A DNA stretch of 23,005 nucleotides from an uncultured Lachnospiraceae bacterium (GCA_910577165.1 CAJTLX010000052.1:1-23005), one strand, 5' to 3'; numbered from the stretch's first letter, positions 15,813 through 22,762 are shown. The notes: generated by a model not told the origin, from the sequence alone. Numbers and translations: made by a program.

Positions 15813-16220
15813 TTATTGAACTTCCAAGTTATCAGGAATCTTTTTTACTGTAATGTTATTTCCAGTATTACAACAACAAGTAGTACAATATGTCCGTGTA
15901 ATCAAATAATCGCTGCCCTCCTCGACAAGAATAGTAGCCCAGGTATGACCAACACTTTGATAGGATGCATCCGCATATACTGAATCATAGCCACATTCCG
16001 AACAATGCGCATGAAACCGATGGTACATATAATAACAATATTGAGCTGCGTTATGCGTATACTCTTTGAATTCCCCCAAATCTTCAATATTTAAAGTAGG
16101 ATGAGTACAAATAGAAGGATCAGTAGTAATTGGCTTTGCGGAAATATTATTTTCTGCTGAAGTAATAGAAAAGATTCCTGCAAAAACTAATACAAAAAAT
16201 AATTTAAATAATTGTTTCAT
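15813..16220 (-). CDS. Secreted small Cys/His-rich protein of unknown function
   Basis: I place the start at the ATG at 16220, preceded by GAGG, giving 135 aa; an in-frame start at 16271 adds a hydrophobic stretch but no ribosome binding site. Residues 1-22 form a signal peptide (MKQLFKLFFVLVFAGIFSITSA). The mature part has Cys/His groups that look like metal ligands: CTHP, HRFHAHCSECG, GHTW and CTTCCC. Zn binding is likely by analogy but is inference. The family is not recognised. It lies 17 bp upstream of the NlpC/P60 gene, so it may be a partner, inhibitor or accessory of that hydrolase. Confidence 0.75.
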   Translation of the reverse strand: MKQLFKLFFVLVFAGIFSITSAENNISAKPITTDPSICTHPTLNIEDLGEFKEYTHNAAQYCYYMYHRFHAHCSECGYDSVYADASYQSVGHTWATILVEEGSDYLITRTYCTTCCCNTGNNITVKKIPDNLEVQ

Positions 16221-16534
16221 AACATACCTCATTTTTATTATTAAAATATTCAAAAATTTTATTTTGACCACTTTTAAATTCTTTTTAATTTTATTATATT
16301 ATTTACTACTGCTAAAAAATGATCAGAATATGTCTTTTCTCTTTATTTTCAGTAACAAACATTCCTCCTTCCTATCATAAATTTTTTCAAGATTTTTTAT
16401 AAGACTTATCACCCCTTTATTTTCGAAAATTTTTCAAATCTCACTAAGTTCTAAAAGCGGTAAAATTTGGAATGTTGTATGCAACTTCCTCTGCTTATAC
16501 TATCTTATCCCACCCTAAAAAGCATAAACCGGAT

Positions 16535-16563
16535 AGCATCTTACAAACAGTTGAGGAAGTCCA
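16535..16563 (-). promoter_or_regulatory. Diverged relative of the duplicated promoter, upstream of the secreted-protein operon
   Basis: On the minus strand GGTATGGACTT and, five bases on, AACT followed by TTTGTA match the -35 and spacer of the copies at 8527 and 13880. TGGACT is at 16558-16563, and the -10 position, 17 bp away (16535-16540), reads GATGCT, a poor match. It lies about 300 bp before the gene starting at 16220. The gap 16221-16534 is otherwise A/T-rich; a TATAAT-like site near 16294 on the minus strand could be the working promoter. Confidence 0.4.
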
Positions 16564-16638
16564 TACCAAAGCTGGCACCAACGTTGTTTTCTTTCCTTTT
16601 TCGTTTGTCTGATTTTATTTTACTATCTTTTTCCAAAA

Positions 16639-16696
16639 GGAACATAGCATTTTAATTGAAAAAATGGCAAATTTTTCAACTGAAATGTTATGTTCC
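16639..16696. promoter_or_regulatory. Large inverted repeat (candidate operator) on the peptide promoter
   Basis: A left arm of 25 nt (16639-16663, starting GGAACATAGCATTTT) and a right arm of 25 nt (16672-16696, ending ATGTTATGTTCC) match at 22 of 25 positions as inverted repeats around an 8-bp centre. The right arm covers the -35 position of the promoter at 16701-16706, whose -35 hexamer (AACTGA) is poor. That arrangement fits an activator binding site. Confidence 0.7.
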
Positions 16697-16700
16697 CTCA

Positions 16701-16820
16701 TATAATATCAAATATAATAATAATTGTCCCGAAGATATCTTTAAATCTTGAGATTTCTTCAGGACAATTAAAAAGTCTTCCTATTATAAAGGATAACATT
16801 TAAGGCGCGGAAAGTGCGCC
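16701..16820 (+). promoter_or_regulatory. Promoter -10 and structured leader of the small peptide gene
   Basis: TATAAT at 16701-16706 predicts a start near 16713 and a leader of about 125 nt. The leader holds a long hairpin, AATTGTCC (16722-16729) with GGACAATT (16762-16769), extended inside by GAAG/CTTC and ATCT/AGAT, not followed by a T-run. A second stem, GGCGC/GCGCC (16804-16820), ends 3 nt before the ribosome binding site AGAGAGG. Confidence 0.55.
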
Positions 16821-16837
16821 GAAAGAGAGGTTTCTAA

Positions 16838-17023
16838 ATGAGAAAGAACAAAAACTTAAAGGTTCTCTTGAAAAAATCAATCCTTGGCAGCTTTATTTCA
16901 TTGCTTTTGTTTATTGGCTCAGTTCCAGGAGAGCAGTATCCATTCCCATCGGATGCAGAGGAACCTAGTATCGCACTTTGCAATGATGAGCCAAAGCCTA
17001 CCAAGAACACTATAAAAAATTAA
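16838..17023 (+). CDS. Small secreted pre-peptide, candidate signalling peptide
   Basis: A 61-aa product with a clear GAGAGG site 7 nt before the ATG. Residues 1-13 are basic (R2, K3, K5, K8, K12, K13), residues 14-28 form a hydrophobic core (ILGSFISLLLFIGS), and the remaining ~33 residues are polar and Pro/Glu-rich, with one Cys (C48) and the ending EPKPTKNTIKN. Possible signal peptidase sites lie after the core or after SDA (residue 40). This is the layout of exported pre-pheromones such as PapR, Phr or SHP. It ends convergent with the HTH/helical-repeat regulator, their stops overlapping. A bacteriocin-like role or a simple small secreted protein cannot be excluded. I do not recognise the peptide family. 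Confidence 0.75.
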   Translation: MRKNKNLKVLLKKSILGSFISLLLFIGSVPGEQYPFPSDAEEPSIALCNDEPKPTKNTIKN

Positions 17024-19083
17024 TTTTGGTTAATTTCTATATTAAACTTGTCTTTAAAATATTTTCTTAAAGTGCGCATATTTTCTTGATGATCCGATAG
17101 TTCAAACAGATAGTAGCAATCTCTCATCATCTGCATACAGCACTCTCTGTTTGAACTGTCATCGAGCATTGCGCACGCAATAGTTAGATAGTAATGTCCA
17201 ATATTTTCCATATTTCCACATCTTAAACTGGTTCGAATCGCTGTTTCAGCATCCGTAATCGAATATTTTTGTTTTGCCATATTTCCCAATAATGGACTGT
17301 AGGAGTAAAATTGAAACTCTGGCAGGATTCTGCTTTTCTCTATTGTATGTATCACACCTTCGTACAAGTCCTTTGCTTCCTTTGCCCTTCCTAACATTTT
17401 TAGCAGAGTAGCAATCTGGTTTAAAAACAGTGCTTCAATTTTTAATGGTGCGCGGTAAATATATTTTTTTCCCTTTGCATTTTTCTTTTTCCCCCGCATC
17501 CTTTTAGGTTCTAATTTTGCCTGTTCTCCTATAGCTTCTAGCGGAATATGCCAGGTCTGTTGAAGCAGTTCCAGATCCTCTTTTAAGATCTTTTCGAGAG
17601 GCGGATTATTCGCATACATGGCGATAACATTATGGTAAAAACGAACTATCCTCCAGTTTTCCATTACTTCCATATCCAGCTCTTCTTCCAGATAGTTCAG
17701 CAAAGCTTTTATTCCGTCATACTGGTGTCTGCTTGCATAAACTTGGATATCCCTAAGCCATTCTAATGCCTGAGATAAATCCGTATTGATATAGAAGAAA
17801 CGCTGTTCTCCGTTCATCCCAAATTTTTCCATCATAAGGTTAAAGTGTTTCCAGCTTGGGGAAACCTTTCTGTTCTCAATTCTTGAGATCTCTCCCACCC
17901 ACCTGTAAATTCCCTCCGCTAATTTTTCTTGGGTCATGTGGAATGCCCGCCGTTCCGCAAAGAGTATTTCCACATCCAAATGATACATTCTCTGGCAGCA
18001 ATTCCAGAAAATAGAGTTTTCCGGATACCATTTTGGCAAATATTTTTCATGCAGATCCTTTAATATCCTGTGATAATTAGAACAGCGTTTCTCTGTAATC
18101 CAGATCTCGGATATTCTGTGATGGTTTTTTTGTTGAAATTGGGCGAAAAGATCGGAGAGGGGGATAGTTTTTTCCATTCGGTCTTTTGCTTTTTTATAAT
18201 AGGTAAGAAGATTGTTAAGAATTGGTATTGCAAAATATTCAATTCCAAACCGTCGCAGTTCTGCAAAGGCTTTCAGACAGATAAAAACTGCCTCTTCCCA
18301 TTCTCCCTGTTCCATCGCGACATCCGCAGCAATCCATGCGTATTTACTATAAATTTTTGCGTGTTCTTCCTTATCTTTTACCTTTTTTTGGATGTAGATT
18401 CCACAGCGTTTCAATAAATTTCTCCCTGAATTCCATTTTTCTCCCCTTTGCTCTCTCCATACGCGCGCGAGGGCAAGCGCGTTTTCAAGTTCGATTAAAG
18501 AAATTAAACATCTATTCCAGTCTTTTTGTTTCCAGCCTGGAAATGTGCTGTCCAGCGCGCATTTTAAGTATTCTTCTGCTTCCTCCAGATTATTGTCCAC
18601 CCAGTAAGCGATCAGTGCGCGTCCGCGAAAAAGATACATTCTCCCAACGGAATTCAAATTTGGGGGACGTTTCCATAACTCTTTTTTTGCCCCTTTAAAG
18701 CTAATGTCCCTTAATTCCTTTTCTGATTTTTTCTCCTTCCTCTTTTTCTTTTGACTGCTCTTTTTTTGATCCAGAGCTTGTGTATATTGTGCAAACAAAC
18801 GTTCTGCCCACTCCCGCTTTTTTTGAAATACCGCCACCATAAAAAAGCCCCATAGACATTCATTTCGGTATTCCTGTTCAGGCAGGATATACTCAAGTTT
18901 ATCCGGGGAATATCCGAGCCTTTGCAGTAAAATACAAAAAAACGACAGACTGCAATTTTCTAGCCCACTCTCAAAATCATCCAAAAACTGATGAGTGCAG
19001 ATTCCTTCCGCCAACTCATCGATAGAGATATTGGATTCTTCCCGGCAGTTTCTTAGCCATTCTCCAATGGTGATTTTAGCCAT
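17020..19083 (-). CDS. Large HTH regulator with helical (TPR-like) repeats, RRNPP/Rgg-like
   Basis: A 687-aa cytoplasmic protein. Residues ~5-66 fit an XRE-type helix-turn-helix (IGEWLRNCREESNISIDELAEG, then a third helix ending LQRLGYSPDKLEYIL). A Lys-rich linker lies at 107-121. Residues ~140-345 and ~430-680 are paired amphipathic helices like TPR repeats. Residues ~370-425 form a second HTH-like unit (LFAERRAFHMTQEKLAEGIYRWVGEISRIE). N-terminal HTH plus TPR is the plan of peptide-responsive Rgg/PlcR/ComR regulators, but those are about 280-310 aa; this protein is more than twice as long and looks internally duplicated. No strong ribosome binding site precedes the ATG; a 12-bp inverted repeat does. 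The convergent peptide gene is the obvious ligand candidate (inference). Confidence 0.85.
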   Translation of the reverse strand: MAKITIGEWLRNCREESNISIDELAEGICTHQFLDDFESGLENCSLSFFCILLQRLGYSPDKLEYILPEQEYRNECLWGFFMVAVFQKKREWAERLFAQYTQALDQKKSSQKKKRKEKKSEKELRDISFKGAKKELWKRPPNLNSVGRMYLFRGRALIAYWVDNNLEEAEEYLKCALDSTFPGWKQKDWNRCLISLIELENALALARVWREQRGEKWNSGRNLLKRCGIYIQKKVKDKEEHAKIYSKYAWIAADVAMEQGEWEEAVFICLKAFAELRRFGIEYFAIPILNNLLTYYKKAKDRMEKTIPLSDLFAQFQQKNHHRISEIWITEKRCSNYHRILKDLHEKYLPKWYPENSIFWNCCQRMYHLDVEILFAERRAFHMTQEKLAEGIYRWVGEISRIENRKVSPSWKHFNLMMEKFGMNGEQRFFYINTDLSQALEWLRDIQVYASRHQYDGIKALLNYLEEELDMEVMENWRIVRFYHNVIAMYANNPPLEKILKEDLELLQQTWHIPLEAIGEQAKLEPKRMRGKKKNAKGKKYIYRAPLKIEALFLNQIATLLKMLGRAKEAKDLYEGVIHTIEKSRILPEFQFYSYSPLLGNMAKQKYSITDAETAIRTSLRCGNMENIGHYYLTIACAMLDDSSNRECCMQMMRDCYYLFELSDHQENMRTLRKYFKDKFNIEINQN

Positions 19084-19093
19084 TTGTCATTCT

Positions 19094-19127
19094 GCTACTG
19101 AAAATAGATAAAATAATTTTCAGTAGC
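19094..19127. promoter_or_regulatory. Perfect 12-bp inverted repeat before the regulator start codon
   Basis: GCTACTGAAAAT (19094-19105) and ATTTTCAGTAGC (19116-19127) are exact inverted repeats with a 10-bp centre. It lies 11 bp upstream of the regulator's ATG, inside its 5' leader, where a ribosome binding site would be expected. It could be an operator, an RNA hairpin limiting translation, or (plus-strand, followed by TTTT) a weak terminator. Confidence 0.65.
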
Positions 19128-19208
19128 TTTTCCTTTCCTAATTTTTCCTGTTTTAAGTGTTGATGAAATAAGTTCTGTAAGTATTTTCTTTAATTTGCTC
19201 CGTATTTG

Positions 19209-19249
19209 ATTATACAATATATGCGTTGTACTTTCAATACAAAGTGCAA
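19209..19249 (-). promoter_or_regulatory. Promoter of the regulator gene with overlapping inverted repeat
   Basis: On the minus strand TTGAAA (19232-19237) and TATAAT (19209-19214) are 17 bp apart, giving a leader of about 120 nt. An imperfect palindrome TTGTACTTT-N6-AAAGTGCAA (19226-19249, 8 of 9 pairs) covers the -35 box, a natural place for a repressor or autoregulator. Confidence 0.7.
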
Positions 19250-19305
19250 GATTTTTTACAAAGATTCCCTTTTAAATTTTTTGCTGGAATTTTATGCAAG
19301 GGGGT

Positions 19306-19332
19306 TAATCTATTGTTAAAATCTGCCGATAT
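19306..19332 (+). promoter_or_regulatory. Sigma-28 (SigD/FliA)-type flagellar promoter
   Basis: TAAT (19306-19309), a 15-bp spacer and GCCGATAT (19325-19332) match the Bacillus SigD consensus TAAA-N15-GCCGATAT at 11 of 12 positions. Transcription would start near 19340, about 90 nt before the gene at 19431. Confidence 0.7.
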
Positions 19333-19430
19333 AAAGAGTACGAAATCCATTTTTAGTGGGGCGTATGCCATGGAGGGCATTCCGAAAGAAAAACGGATGT
19401 TTCTATTTAAGGAAAGGGAAGGTGATTACA

Positions 19431-20072
19431 ATGAGTGTAAGCGCGGTAAATGAGGTAACCAATTATAGCCAGGTAAATCCAGTGACGACCACGACAGAAG
19501 CGGCAAAGACGGACAATGTAAAGCAGACCGAGTCCGTTCCTAAGACAGAGCCAAAGAAAGAGTCGGATGCAGCTGTATATGACAAGACGGATAAGACTGA
19601 CAAGGTAGAAAAGCCAACCTATAAGCAGGATACTGCATTAGTGGAGAAGCTGAAAGCGGATGCGGAAGCGAGAACTGCACAGATGCGTTCCCTTGTGGAA
19701 AAGATGATGATGAAGCAGGGGCAGACAATAAATAGTTCGATGGACTATCTGATGGCTCTGAAAAATGGTACGGTCAAAGTGGATGCGGCAACCAGAAAGC
19801 AGGCGCAGGATGATATTTCTGAGGATGGCTACTGGGGTGTAAAGCAGACTTCTGACCGTCTTGTTTCCTTTGCGAAAGCCCTTACCGGCGGCGATCCGTC
19901 GAAGGCGAACGAGATGATGAAGGCGATTGAGAAGGGTTTTGGTCAGGCGACAAAGGCATGGGGCAGCGATCTGCCGGATCTTTGCCAGAAGACGCTTGAG
20001 GCGACTCGTGAGAAGATGAACGAGTGGAAGAAGAGTACTTCGACAGAGGCGGTGGAGACCGTAGCGCAGTAG
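19431..20072 (+). CDS. Protein of unknown function under a flagellar-type promoter
   Basis: 213 aa from the ATG at 19431, which follows GGAAGGTG; longer in-frame starts upstream lie inside the promoter region and are rejected. Residues 1-65 are a low-complexity Ser/Thr/Lys/Asp tail with no signal peptide. Residues ~66-95 are a charged helix (LVEKLKADAEARTAQMRSLVEK), and residues ~115-200 hold a compact domain (DISEDGYWGVKQTSDRLVSFAKAL, then LPDLCQKTLEATREKMNEW). The GYWGV..TS.R..FA pattern recalls DUF5610-like proteins found in flagellated bacteria; I am not certain of the family. The sigma-28 promoter suggests late flagellar or motility expression. It ends at a strong terminator. Confidence 0.8.
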   Translation: MSVSAVNEVTNYSQVNPVTTTTEAAKTDNVKQTESVPKTEPKKESDAAVYDKTDKTDKVEKPTYKQDTALVEKLKADAEARTAQMRSLVEKMMMKQGQTINSSMDYLMALKNGTVKVDAATRKQAQDDISEDGYWGVKQTSDRLVSFAKALTGGDPSKANEMMKAIEKGFGQATKAWGSDLPDLCQKTLEATREKMNEWKKSTSTEAVETVAQ

Positions 20073-20120
20073 GATGAATGCGGCGGGATGCCGATTAAGT
20101 AAATTGATGTAAAATTACAT

Positions 20121-20158
20121 AAAAAGTGGCAGGAAGAATTACCTTTCTGCCACTTTTT
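20121..20158. terminator. Bidirectional terminator between the sigma-28 gene and sipL
   Basis: AAAAAGTGGCAGGAAG (20121-20136) pairs with CTTTCTGCCACTTTTT (20143-20158) over 16 bp with a 6-nt loop. A-runs and T-runs on both flanks allow it to stop transcription from both convergent genes. Confidence 0.92.
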
Positions 20159-20159
20159 A

Positions 20160-20230
20160 TGCGCAGACCCACAAATGCGCGTGAACGTGCAACGGAAATT
20201 TACTGCTAACGCAGTATGCGGGTCTGCGCA
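20160..20230. repeat. 71-bp palindromic element with 11-bp perfect terminal inverted repeats
   Basis: TGCGCAGACCC (20160-20170) and GGGTCTGCGCA (20220-20230) are exact inverted repeats, with a small inner stem CTGC/GCAG near 20203-20214. Its right-end 16 bp (TATGCGGGTCTGCGCA) recur at 7501-7516. It looks like a MITE or REP-like dispersed repeat inserted next to a terminator. Confidence 0.6.
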
Positions 20231-20251
20231 GCGAACGGGAAAGTAAATTTG

Positions 20252-21814
20252 TTACACCAGTACTTCTTTGAGCAAAAGCAGATGTGTTCCCACAGCTAAA
20301 TTCTCTTCGGTCAGATCATTGAGTGCCAGGATGGATTCGGAGGTGGTGTGATGGGCTTTTGCGATCGACCAAAGATCATCATTTTCCTTGACGATGTATC
20401 CAGTCATACCCGGAAGATCCATAAGTGCTTCATAGTCGAGTGGTTCCTCAGTAACATCCGTGAGGAATTGCGCGGTGATACGGTTGAAGACAAGGCTGTT
20501 GAGCAGGACGGAGGCCTTGATTTCAAGTTCGTCCGAATCATTTGAAAGCACGGTAAGCTGTTCTAATTCCGGCGTGATAGTATAGACTGTGTCCGGGCTT
20601 AAATCATGGACTTCAATTAGCTGCTGGAATGGGACGGAGGCTTTCATCGCGTACATCGGGCGGCTGTCCTCCGGAGTGATATAAAAGATATCCGCCTCGA
20701 TGCTGCCCTCGGTCATCAAGCCATCCTCGGACGGGTAGGTATTGTCAATATGTATGGTTCCGCTTCCATGGCAGATTTGCAGGATTTTTGGCGCGGTATC
20801 GCTGATTTTTACGCGGTCGTTAATACGCACTTTGTTTGCATTGTGTACCAGAAGATTCTCATAGACCACCGGACGATAGACTGGGGTGAGGTTGGCAAAT
20901 GGGGAGTATACATCCTGAATCACATTGAAGGTGGCATCCTCATAAATTTTAATCTGAATTTCAATTAGCAGATCAAGGCTGACAATGCGCGGCTCACCGT
21001 CGCTGTCCTGTTTTACCTCAAAAGTTTTATCGGTGATCACTAAATTGATATCCGGTGTCATTGTCTCGCTGCAGCCGTTGCAGTCGATTGTCGCATGGAA
21101 GGGCAGTTCGCTCTCGTAGTATTCAGCGGCCGTCTCGCCGTCCTCGGCGGCATAGAGAAGAAAAACTACTGCATCCCCCTTAATGGTAAACTGGTCTTTT
21201 AACAGTCGGATATCGACATTTTTCAGAGAAATGCTGCGGTAGAGCAGCTCACGGATGCTGCTTTTTGACGAGGGCAGCGTAATTTCATCGCGCAGACGGT
21301 AGGAATCTTTTTTGCAGGCGGCGAGTCCGGTAAGCTGCAAGGGAACCATGCGAGTGCAGAGTAAAACATCGTTCTCAATGGCAGTGCAGGCGGGTTCATC
21401 GTAGATTTCCTCCGCTGTCACCGTTAGGGAGAGCAGCGATTTGATGCTGACTTTGCGGGAGTTGATAAGGTTCGCGCTCAGATCCTCAAGCACAGAGCGA
21501 AGTGTTGTATTTTCCGTGCTGCATTCCGCCTCAAGATGGATGGTTTCATCAATGGGCAATTTTCCGGAAAGTGTATGGATGCGACAGTCCTCCTCCGCGC
21601 TTAAATAGAGCAGACAGAAGGAAAGTGAGCCTTTTAGATAGAGTTTGCCGGAGAGAATTTTCTGTTCCTCCCAGGTGGTTTCGCCGGAGATTTTCATAAT
21701 GGCGGCGATATCCGGTCTGGTGTCGGGGACATTGATATCGTCGTTTAAGTTTAATTGCAGCGTGCTTTTGCATTTTAGCTTGTTCATGTGAATGTTCTTT
21801 TTTATCAGTTCCAA
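20252..21814 (-). CDS. sipL: SipL-like spore coat morphogenesis protein (DUF3794/SPOCS plus LysM)
   Basis: 520 aa with repeated DUF3794/SPOCS segments (roughly residues 15-140, 150-260 and 280-420) and a C-terminal LysM domain over the last ~50 residues (YIVKENDDLWSIAKAHH, ending in THLLLLKEVLV). This plan and length match SipL of Clostridioides difficile, which binds the coat ATPase SpoIVA through its LysM domain and directs coat assembly around the forespore. The start I use is the TTG at 21812-21814, because GAGGAGG lies 8 nt upstream; a more distal TTG at 21838 would place this ribosome binding site inside the gene. It follows ispE by 84 bp on the same strand. Mother-cell expression is expected from the family, but I could not see a convincing SigE promoter. 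Confidence 0.88.
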   Translation of the reverse strand: MELIKKNIHMNKLKCKSTLQLNLNDDINVPDTRPDIAAIMKISGETTWEEQKILSGKLYLKGSLSFCLLYLSAEEDCRIHTLSGKLPIDETIHLEAECSTENTTLRSVLEDLSANLINSRKVSIKSLLSLTVTAEEIYDEPACTAIENDVLLCTRMVPLQLTGLAACKKDSYRLRDEITLPSSKSSIRELLYRSISLKNVDIRLLKDQFTIKGDAVVFLLYAAEDGETAAEYYESELPFHATIDCNGCSETMTPDINLVITDKTFEVKQDSDGEPRIVSLDLLIEIQIKIYEDATFNVIQDVYSPFANLTPVYRPVVYENLLVHNANKVRINDRVKISDTAPKILQICHGSGTIHIDNTYPSEDGLMTEGSIEADIFYITPEDSRPMYAMKASVPFQQLIEVHDLSPDTVYTITPELEQLTVLSNDSDELEIKASVLLNSLVFNRITAQFLTDVTEEPLDYEALMDLPGMTGYIVKENDDLWSIAKAHHTTSESILALNDLTEENLAVGTHLLLLKEVLV

Positions 21815-21898
21815 GAAAAATCCCTCCTCAATATCCAATTATCCGATATAGTTTCACGGTAATCTATATGAGGAGGGGAAAGAATTTATGCGTAAAAT

Positions 21899-22762
21899 TT
21901 AGCGGTTCCAAAATCCAGTCAGATAAGTTTGTTTGCCGTACTCGCCGATTTTGAAATGATAAAATGAACGCTCCGCTGCCTGCCTGTCAGAGAATAAGCC
22001 GAACACGCTGGGGCCGCTTCCGCTCATCAGCGCGCCGAGCGCGCCCGCCTGTTTCATTTTATCCTTGATCGCGGCGATCTCTGGGTGAAGCGGAATGGTC
22101 ACCGATTCAAGTGTATTGCCAAGATGCGCACAGAGATCGGGGAGACTACCGGACTGTAAGGCGGTAAGTAGCGCGTCAATATCCGGATGGGGCGCAGTGT
22201 TAAGATTTAAATGTTCGTACACATATTTTGTAGAAACAGAAACTGGAGGTTTTACAATCAGGCAGTAAGCAGGGGGTGGGGCGGGCAGTGGCATCAGGCA
22301 TTCGCCGATCCCCGTAGAGAGCGCGGCACCTTGTAGCAGACAGTAGGGAACATCCGCACCAAGGCGAACGCCAAGAGTTTGGAGTTCTTTTAAGGACAGT
22401 CCGGTGCGGCAAAGTTCGTTGAGTGCGGCAAGTGTCGCAGCGGCATCGCTGCTGCCCCCGGCAAGCCCAGCCGCGACGGGGATATGTTTGTCGAGGGTGA
22501 TATGAATGCCACAATGTTTCCCAGTTTCTTTAAAAAACAGAGTGGCTGCCCGGTAGATTAGGTTATTTTCATCACAGGGAAGATAGGAGAGATTGCTCCG
22601 GATTGTGATCCCCGTTGTCTGTGTCATATTGATTGTTAATTTGTCGAACAGGCGGACAGTTTGCATCAGCATACGCACTTCATGGTAGCCGTCCGACCTC
22701 CTGCGCAAAACATCAAGTCCTAGATTTATTTTGGCATAAGCTTTGATCTGTATGGATTCCAT
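21899..22762 (-). CDS. ispE: 4-diphosphocytidyl-2-C-methyl-D-erythritol kinase (IspE)
   Basis: IspE phosphorylates CDP-methylerythritol using ATP in the non-mevalonate (MEP) isoprenoid pathway. The 287-aa protein is a GHMP kinase: an N-terminal AKINLGLDVLRRRSDGYHEV, the ATP-binding glycine-rich motif PVAAGLAGGSSDAAATL, and the C-terminal GHMP motif GALMSGSGPSVFGLF. Length is typical. The ATG has a GGGAGG site and lies just downstream of a near-consensus promoter. The next gene on the strand is sipL. No other MEP gene is in the window. Confidence 0.96.
   Translation of the reverse strand: MESIQIKAYAKINLGLDVLRRRSDGYHEVRMLMQTVRLFDKLTINMTQTTGITIRSNLSYLPCDENNLIYRAATLFFKETGKHCGIHITLDKHIPVAAGLAGGSSDAAATLAALNELCRTGLSLKELQTLGVRLGADVPYCLLQGAALSTGIGECLMPLPAPPPAYCLIVKPPVSVSTKYVYEHLNLNTAPHPDIDALLTALQSGSLPDLCAHLGNTLESVTIPLHPEIAAIKDKMKQAGALGALMSGSGPSVFGLFSDRQAAERSFYHFKIGEYGKQTYLTGFWNR

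Noticed and set aside
16467..16655. 62-aa plus-strand open frame
   Set aside because: It overlaps the shared promoter motif and the palindrome, has no ribosome binding site, and its composition is not protein-like.
21840..21871. SigE promoter for sipL
   Set aside because: TCATATA (minus strand, 21865-21871) resembles a SigE -35, but no acceptable CATACA-like -10 lies at the right distance.
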